Of a stretch of 64,000 bases of DNA, positions 58,826 to 64,000 are shown in pieces. The stretch spans positions 695,970-759,969 of the forward strand of contig NZ_KL544005.1 in the NCBI RefSeq assembly GCF_000711985.1, given 5' to 3'. A model generated the notes under the pieces. It did not search any database and was not told the DNA's origin. It saw only the letters and a list, made by a program, of their open reading frames with translations. Source of the DNA: Rheinheimera texasensis DSM 17496 (GTDB taxonomy: Bacteria; Pseudomonadota; Gammaproteobacteria; Enterobacterales; Alteromonadaceae). Each line of letters opens with the position of its first letter. Position 1 is the first letter of the stretch. A program made the translations under genes and the position numbers.

Positions 58826-59761
58826 ATGTCAATTAACTGGTTCCCGGGTCATATGCATAAAGCCCGCAAAGAAATTGCGGAGGTGATGCCCCAGGTTGAT
58901 GTCATCATCGAGATGCTCGACGCCCGCATTCCATTTTCCAGTGAAAACCCGCTGGTGCCGGAACTACGCGGCGACACGCCGTGTATTAAAGTGCTGAATA
59001 AAGCTGATCTGGCCGACCCGGCTGTCACGGCCATCTGGCAGGCGCATTTTGAGCAGGAAGCCGGCGTCAAAGCCATTCCAATCAGCCAGCAGGACCCGGC
59101 ACAAATCCGCGCACTACTTGACCTCTGCACCACTTTATTACCAGACCGCAACTTCGACGTACGTGGCCCGCGCGCGATGATTATGGGGATCCCGAACGTT
59201 GGTAAATCGACCTTAATCAATACCTTAGCCGGCCGGGTGATTGCCAAAACCGGCAACGAAGCCGGTGTCACTAAATCACAGCAACGGATTAAACTCGACA
59301 ACGGCGTCATTTTAACCGACACGCCGGGCTTCCTCTGGCCCAAACTCAGCCCGGCCAGCTGTGGTTATCGCCTCGCCATCACCGGCGCCATCAAAGAAAC
59401 CGCTTTTGACTATGGCGACATCGCGCTGTTCGCCGCCGAATACTTGCTGGAACATTATGCCGACCAGGTGCTGGGCCGCTATCAACTGAAAGAAAAACCG
59501 GAAAATGACTTGGCGCTGCTCGACGCCATTGGCGCCAAACGCGGCTGTATGGCCAAAGGCGGTGTGGTCGATGTGACCAAAGCGGGCGCGATTTTAATCA
59601 ATGAGTTACGTGCGGGATTGTTTGGCCCTATCACGCTGGAAACCCCTGAAATGGTGACAGCAGAAGTCACCAATGCTAAGTTAGAGGAAGCCCGCAAAGC
59701 CAAAGAAAAAGCGGAGCGTGATAAAGAACGGGCGCGCCGCACCAAGAAAAACCGCCGCTGA
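58826..59761 (+). CDS. ylqF: Circularly permuted ribosome-assembly GTPase YlqF/RbgA
   Basis: A 311-residue GTPase with permuted G motifs: NKAD (58-61) comes before the P-loop GIPNVGKST (121-129), then DTPGFLW (165-171). The opening INWFPGHMHKARKEI is the family signature, and a basic C-terminal tail (KAKEKAERDKERARRTKKN) probably binds rRNA. It acts in large-subunit maturation. The start at 58826 has GGAG 7 bases upstream; a GTG one codon earlier is possible. It is followed 81 bases on by an amidohydrolase. Confidence 0.95.
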   Translation: MSINWFPGHMHKARKEIAEVMPQVDVIIEMLDARIPFSSENPLVPELRGDTPCIKVLNKADLADPAVTAIWQAHFEQEAGVKAIPISQQDPAQIRALLDLCTTLLPDRNFDVRGPRAMIMGIPNVGKSTLINTLAGRVIAKTGNEAGVTKSQQRIKLDNGVILTDTPGFLWPKLSPASCGYRLAITGAIKETAFDYGDIALFAAEYLLEHYADQVLGRYQLKEKPENDLALLDAIGAKRGCMAKGGVVDVTKAGAILINELRAGLFGPITLETPEMVTAEVTNAKLEEARKAKEKAERDKERARRTKKNRR

Positions 59762-59842
59762 CGCCCAGACCCAGGTTTGTCTTTTGCGCTGTTTGCCCGC
59801 TCTGCCGGCAAGGCGCAAAAGCCCACGTACACGGAGTTTGCG

Positions 59843-61516
59843 ATGTCTTTTCTGTCCCGCCGGCAGTCCCTGCTGGCCTTGTTGATTTCCGGCTGTTTCA
59901 CCCTGTCGGCACACGCCGCGCCTGTGCTTATCAGCAATATCAAAGGTTATGGTTTTGACGATCAGCGTCAGCTGCTGTCGTTTTCTGAACTGGTGTTTGA
60001 CGACGCCACCGGCAAAGTACTGGCACGCGGTCAGGGCATTGCCAAAGACTTTCCTGAAGCCAGCAAAATCGACGGTCAAGGCCGCACTTTATTGCCAGGC
60101 CTGATTGACGGTCACGGCCATGTGCTAGGCCTTGGCCAGAACTTGAGTCAGGTTGATTTACGCGAAAGCAGCTCAGAGGCACAAGCGGTAGCCAAAACCG
60201 CCGCTTTTGCCAAAGCCAATCCGCAGGCGCAGTGGATTTTAGGCCGTGGCTGGAATCAGGTGTTATGGCCGAGCCAACAGTTTCCCGGCAAACAGTTATT
60301 AGATGAAGTGATTAAAGACAAACCGGTCTGGCTCAGTCGCGTCGACGGCCATGCCGGCTGGGCCAACAGCAAAGCCCTGCAACTGGCCGGCATCAGCAAA
60401 GACAGCATAGACCCGCCGGGCGGCCAGATTGTCCGTGACGCCAACGGCGAACCCACCGGCGTATTAATTGATAACGCCATGCTGATGCTGGAAAAACAAA
60501 TTCCGGCCATCAATGAAGCCGAGCGCATCAGTGCGCTGAACGCAGCATTTAACCATCTGCTGTCACTCGGCATTACCAGCACCCATGACGCCGGCATCGA
60601 TGCGGCCAACCTCGCCACATACCAGCAATTGCGCGAAGCGAAACAGCTCCCGCTGCGGCTGTACCCGATGTTGTCGGCGACAGATCCGGCGCTGGAAATC
60701 TGGCTCAAAGCCGGCCCCACCGACGACCCGCTCGATTTCCTCGATGTGCGCTCAGTGAAAATTTACGGTGACGGCGCGCTTGGCAGCCGTGGCGCGGCGT
60801 TACTGGCGCCTTACAACGATAAACCCAAAGAAACCGGTTTGTTAGTGACCCAGCCGGATAAACTCAGCGCCGTGATGAAACTGACCATAGACGCCGGTTT
60901 CCAGGCTAATGTGCACGCCATTGGCGACTATGCCAACCAGCTGGCGTTAGACCGTTTTGAGAGCCTGCAAACTGAAGTGCAGCGTAAGACCGGCCGTCAT
61001 CGCATTGAACATGCGCAAATTGTCGCCCCCAAAGACTTGCCACGTTTTGCTGCATTGCATGTGCTGCCGTCGATGCAACCGACTCATGCCACTTCGGATA
61101 AAAACATGGCCGGTGACCGTTTAGGTGTGGCGCGGCTGCGTGGGGCTTATGCCTGGCGTTCACTGGTCGATGACGGCAACCGCATTGTCGGCGGCTCAGA
61201 TTATCCGGTCGAACTGGCCAATCCGTTTTTTGGCATCCATGCCGCCGTGACACGGCAGGACCAGCAAAATCAACCGGCCGGTGGCTGGTTACCAGAGCAA
61301 AAACTGACGCTGGTTGAAGCGCTGCGTAGCTTCACCGTCGATGCCGCTTATGGCGCTTTCCAGGATCAGGCGATGGGCAGTCTCGCGCCCGGCATGTGGG
61401 CTGACTTTATTCTGGTCGACCGCGATATTGTCAAAGTCGCACCGGAACAGCTGTGGCAAACCAAAGTGCTGGCGACTTATGTCGGCGGCGAACTGAAATA
61501 CCAATTCCGTGAATAA
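59843..61516 (+). CDS. Exported amidohydrolase (YtcJ-like)
   Basis: A 557-residue metal-dependent amidohydrolase of the YtcJ-like amidohydrolase_3 group. The start at 59843 has GGAG 6 bases upstream and yields a signal peptide (LLALLISGCFTLSAHAA). Motifs: LLPGLIDGHGHVLGLG (metal HxH), DGHAGWANSKALQLAG, SLGITSTHDAGIDAA, VKIYGDGALGSRGAALLAPY (given in part), VHAIGDYAN, RHRIEHAQIV and GSDYPVELANPF. All metal-binding histidines appear intact. The true substrate of such enzymes is mostly unknown. Same strand as the YlqF and SpoU genes; possible loose operon. Confidence 0.92.
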   Translation: MSFLSRRQSLLALLISGCFTLSAHAAPVLISNIKGYGFDDQRQLLSFSELVFDDATGKVLARGQGIAKDFPEASKIDGQGRTLLPGLIDGHGHVLGLGQNLSQVDLRESSSEAQAVAKTAAFAKANPQAQWILGRGWNQVLWPSQQFPGKQLLDEVIKDKPVWLSRVDGHAGWANSKALQLAGISKDSIDPPGGQIVRDANGEPTGVLIDNAMLMLEKQIPAINEAERISALNAAFNHLLSLGITSTHDAGIDAANLATYQQLREAKQLPLRLYPMLSATDPALEIWLKAGPTDDPLDFLDVRSVKIYGDGALGSRGAALLAPYNDKPKETGLLVTQPDKLSAVMKLTIDAGFQANVHAIGDYANQLALDRFESLQTEVQRKTGRHRIEHAQIVAPKDLPRFAALHVLPSMQPTHATSDKNMAGDRLGVARLRGAYAWRSLVDDGNRIVGGSDYPVELANPFFGIHAAVTRQDQQNQPAGGWLPEQKLTLVEALRSFTVDAAYGAFQDQAMGSLAPGMWADFILVDRDIVKVAPEQLWQTKVLATYVGGELKYQFRE

Positions 61517-61544
61517 ACAGTTCCGGGAATAAACAAGGTTTTTT

Positions 61545-62294
61545 ATGATTAGCCAGAAGTGGTCAAAACTAATTAAGTCACTGCATTTAAAGAAGTTTCG
61601 AAAAGCAGAGCAACTGTTTTTTGTCGAAGGTGAAAAAGCAGTGCTGGAAGTATTGGCCGCGCACTGGCCGGTCAAAGCCTTGTTTGGCACCGCCGACTTT
61701 TTTGACCGTTTTCCTGAAACTGCCTATGCCGCCGAGATGAGCCACCCCTGCTCCGCCAGCGAACTGGAACAGGTTGGCACTTTTACCAGCAACAACGCGG
61801 CGCTGGCTGTGGTCGCTATTCCGCAGTACGCGCCTTTTGCTGAAACCGCCGGGGAATGGACTTTAGTGCTGGATAACGTCAATGACCCCGGCAATCTCGG
61901 CACTATTATCCGCATCGCCGACTGGTATGGCATCCGCCATATCCTTTGCTCAGCGGATACGGTCGATGCCTTTAACCCCAAAGTCATCGCCAGTGCCAAA
62001 GGCTCGTTTTTACGCGTCAAACTGCATTATGGCGATTTAACACCAGTGCTGAATCAGGCACAGCAAGCGGTGTACGGTGCCTTTTTAGACGGCGATTCGG
62101 TGCATCAGCTGGCTTTAGCCAAACCCGGTGGTTTTATCGTGCTTGGCAATGAAGCCAACGGCATCAGTGACGCCATCGCAGCATGCGTGAACCGTCGTAT
62201 AACCATTCCGGCTTTTGGCCAGGCTGAGAGTTTAAATGTCGGCATCGCCAGTGCGGTGATTGTGGATAATCTGCTGCGGCTGTCAGGGAAGTAG
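61545..62294 (+). CDS. SpoU/TrmH-family RNA methyltransferase
   Basis: A 249-residue SPOUT methyltransferase. A short substrate-binding N-terminus (SQKWSKLIKSLHLKKFRKAE, FFVEGEKAV) is followed by the trefoil-knot domain with the three SpoU motifs: LVLDNVNDPGNLGTIIRIAD, FIVLGNEANGIS and AESLNVGIASAVI. It probably 2'-O-methylates a ribose in rRNA or tRNA; the site cannot be named. AAGG lies 6 bases before the ATG. The terminator at 62333 closes the unit. Confidence 0.93.
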   Translation: MISQKWSKLIKSLHLKKFRKAEQLFFVEGEKAVLEVLAAHWPVKALFGTADFFDRFPETAYAAEMSHPCSASELEQVGTFTSNNAALAVVAIPQYAPFAETAGEWTLVLDNVNDPGNLGTIIRIADWYGIRHILCSADTVDAFNPKVIASAKGSFLRVKLHYGDLTPVLNQAQQAVYGAFLDGDSVHQLALAKPGGFIVLGNEANGISDAIAACVNRRITIPAFGQAESLNVGIASAVIVDNLLRLSGK

Positions 62295-62332
62295 CTGGCT
62301 GATAAAGCAGTTATGGCTTAGTTTTTACCCAC

Positions 62333-62361
62333 AAAAAAGCGCCAAAATCAGGCGCTTTTTT
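62333..62361. terminator. Bidirectional rho-independent terminator
   Basis: AAAAAAGCGCC-AAAATCA-GGCGCTTTTTT works on both strands between the convergent SpoU gene and the thrombospondin-repeat gene. Confidence 0.92.
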
Positions 62362-62390
62362 ATTGTCTCAAGATTGATATAAACCCGACA

Positions 62391-64000
62391 TCAGGCTGCT
62401 TTGTTGGTGATCTGGCTGCGCTGCCGACGCCAGGCCAGCAGCGGTAAACCAAGCAGCAATACGCCTAAACCAGCACCACCGCCGCCCGAACCTGAACTGC
62501 CGGCATTCGGCGTCACCGGGTCACTGCTGCGCGTCGCATCCAGCGGATATTTATCGCTGCTGTCGGCCACACCATCGTTGTCATCGTCAGGATCGGCGTT
62601 ATTGCCGGTGCCGTCTTTGTCGGTATCCAGCGTTTCTTTGGGATCCAGTGGGAAAGCATCGGCTGTGTCGGCCACACCGTCGTTGTCGTCATCCGGGTCA
62701 GCGTTATTACCAATGCCGTCTTTGTCGGTATCCAGCGTTTCTTTGGGATCCAACGGGAAGGCGTCTGCAGTATCTGCCACGCCGTCGTTGTCATCGTCCG
62801 GGTCGGCGTTATTACCGATGCCGTCTTTGTCAGTGTCGACTGATTCTTTTGGATCTAACGGGAAGACGTCGGCGGTATCTGCCACGCCATCGTTGTCATC
62901 ATCCGGGTCGGCGTTATTACCGATGCCGTCTTTGTCGGTATCCAACGTTTCCGCCGGATCTAACGGGAAGGCATCGTTCACATCCGGCGTGCCGTCGTTG
63001 TCATCATCCGGGTCGGCGTTATTGCCGAGGCCATCCTGGTCAGAATCAGTTGTTTCTGTTGGGTTGTATGGCATGGTGTCGCTGCTATCAGGCACCGAAT
63101 CATTGTCGTTGTCGGTGTCGGCACTATTGAGGATGCCGTCACTATCGACATCATTATCACCACCGACACTGGCACCAATACGCAGCGCTTCCGGCATCGT
63201 ATTCAACAATTGATTGCCCGATTGCGTCAAAACCTGCAGTCGCAGATCCAGCCAATGCTCACCGGCACGCAGCGGTAACGGGAACTGATGCACGCCGGCG
63301 TTATAACCGTGGTAAGCCAGCTTCCAGTCGCCATCTTTGGTTCTTAACAAGACTTTGAATTCCTTTACCGGATCTTGTTTCGAGGCAACTTCGACACTGA
63401 ACTTGTTATCAATCCGGCTGATAGTGTCGCCACGTTTTGCTCGATTAAAAGTGGCTAAATCGACAAAATAAGGCGACTCCAAACCGGCCTTGATCTGATC
63501 AAAGCGGACTTCACCAAGCAGGCCCTGCGTGTCCCTTCCATCAAGCGGATAATTCAGAAAAATAAAGTTCTCTTTACAATCAAAAGGCTGGATAAGATCG
63601 GTGCGGAAATGTGGTGGAACATCGCCGCTAAACCAGAGGTTTGACCTGAATTCGTTTAACAGATTTGCTTCGGGGCCACATTGATGGCGCGCTTTTACCT
63701 GGGCGTACGACGGAATGTCGTTTTGCCATAAATCATTGAAGATATTGTTGCCTCTGTATAAATCAACAGATTGGTAACGCGGCTTAATCAGCAGTCCATC
63801 GGCACTGGCCTGTAGCGGCGATGTCAGATAACGTAAGTTGTTATCAAAAGATAATTCCCGCACATCTGAGCTGTAGATAAGCTCCAGATCGGATAACTTT
63901 TTGATATCGCATATATCTGATTTACAGCGGAATTTCAGTATTTTGCCATCATCTGTCAATCGCCATTGCTGCGTCGTCACTGATGCGGCACTTTTTGACC
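62391..64000 (-). CDS. Thrombospondin type-3 repeat protein with GlyGly-CTERM tail (5' end beyond window)
   Basis: At least 536 codons, open to the right edge of the window, so the true start and signal peptide lie outside; the first in-window start-like codon (GTG, 63980) is probably internal. The N-terminal part is a unique domain with KCKSDIC-type cysteines. From about residue 270 come six calcium-binding TSP3 repeats (DTDKDGIGNNADPDDDNDG type, 33-35 residues each). The C-terminus (GSGGGGAGLGVLLLGLPLLA followed by RRQR) is a GlyGly-CTERM signal, predicting processing by a rhombosortase and surface display or secretion. Confidence 0.88.
   Translation of the reverse strand, partial: SKSAASVTTQQWRLTDDGKILKFRCKSDICDIKKLSDLELIYSSDVRELSFDNNLRYLTSPLQASADGLLIKPRYQSVDLYRGNNIFNDLWQNDIPSYAQVKARHQCGPEANLLNEFRSNLWFSGDVPPHFRTDLIQPFDCKENFIFLNYPLDGRDTQGLLGEVRFDQIKAGLESPYFVDLATFNRAKRGDTISRIDNKFSVEVASKQDPVKEFKVLLRTKDGDWKLAYHGYNAGVHQFPLPLRAGEHWLDLRLQVLTQSGNQLLNTMPEALRIGASVGGDNDVDSDGILNSADTDNDNDSVPDSSDTMPYNPTETTDSDQDGLGNNADPDDDNDGTPDVNDAFPLDPAETLDTDKDGIGNNADPDDDNDGVADTADVFPLDPKESVDTDKDGIGNNADPDDDNDGVADTADAFPLDPKETLDTDKDGIGNNADPDDDNDGVADTADAFPLDPKETLDTDKDGTGNNADPDDDNDGVADSSDKYPLDATRSSDPVTPNAGSSGSGGGGAGLGVLLLGLPLLAWRRQRSQITNKAA
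62551..63060 (-). repeat. 105-bp tandem repeats within TSP3 gene
   Basis: The GGATCC/GGATCT landmark recurs at 62641, 62746, 62851 and 62956, an exact 105-base (35-codon) period, with high DNA identity between units. The repeats are coding, not CRISPR. Similarity at DNA level suggests recent duplication or gene conversion. Confidence 0.85.

Noticed and set aside
62551-63060. Regularly spaced repeats suggestive of CRISPR
   Set aside because: The 105-bp period has no distinct spacers and encodes TSP3 calcium loops; no cas genes are in the window.
62401-63213. Long plus-strand frame and three others opposite the TSP3 gene, serine- or arginine-rich
   Set aside because: They are antisense readings of the 105-bp coding repeats; codon pattern and calcium motifs support only the minus-strand frame.

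Overview
The window looks like a chromosomal segment of a marine or freshwater gammaproteobacterium, probably close to Rheinheimera/Alishewanella. This is an inference from protein style: TonB receptors, PepSY/Fur iron genes, a GlyGly-CTERM protein and rhombosortase-type tail. No rRNA or marker gene fixes the species. Two compartments are visible. Positions 1 to about 18,500 form an accessory island, mostly AT-rich, whose right edge abuts the 3' end of a tRNA-Arg(CCG) gene. Positions 18,509 to 64,000 are a GC-richer, ordinary chromosomal backbone with a few non-coding mobile elements.

Island, left to right: an AlpA-type HTH gene; a complete, translationally coupled qatABCD anti-phage operon on the minus strand; two unrecognised genes; a five-gene recombinase operon (excisionase, tyrosine integrase and three unrecognised small genes) with a divergent HTH regulator; a membrane protein (DUF6680-like); a PLD-like protein next to a DUF3644/HEPN protein with an intact RX4H motif; a 706-residue TPR protein ending in a PD-(D/E)XK nuclease; and a membrane-anchored DUF4041/GIY-YIG protein. 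A degenerate intergenic repeat sits at the module boundaries. Two 71-bp copies (515-585 and 16347-16417) face each other and bracket the whole cargo. Three GGCACA repeats spaced exactly 11 bp lie between the last gene and the tRNA and look like recombinase arm sites.

Backbone: a NIT-domain chemoreceptor; a small periplasmic and a rhodanese protein; a COG0523 GTPase; an iron-responsive block (23.2-31.7 kb) with three Fur-box-like sites, a TonB siderophore receptor, a PepSY membrane protein, DoxX and two microproteins; a LemA/M48 protease pair; an MFS/metallo-hydrolase/cupin/isochorismatase/LacI neighbourhood with a clean LacI-type operator inside the MFS promoter; a candidate small RNA and a 585-bp inverted-repeat element; a TonB receptor/sulfate-binding protein/dienelactone hydrolase locus; a multi-sensor diguanylate cyclase; a subtilase; a duplicated periplasmic gene pair; a DsbD/redoxin pair; a degraded accessory pocket at 55.1-56.5 kb; and housekeeping-type genes (cyclophilin, YlqF-type GTPase, amidohydrolase, SpoU methyltransferase). 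A thrombospondin type-3 repeat protein runs off the right edge.

The best candidates for undescribed biology are the HEPN+PLD pair and the TPR-nuclease (candidate defence genes beside Qat), the integrase operon with three conserved-looking partners, the paired 71-bp repeats bracketing the cargo, the candidate sRNA at about 39,965-40,103, and the two microproteins.
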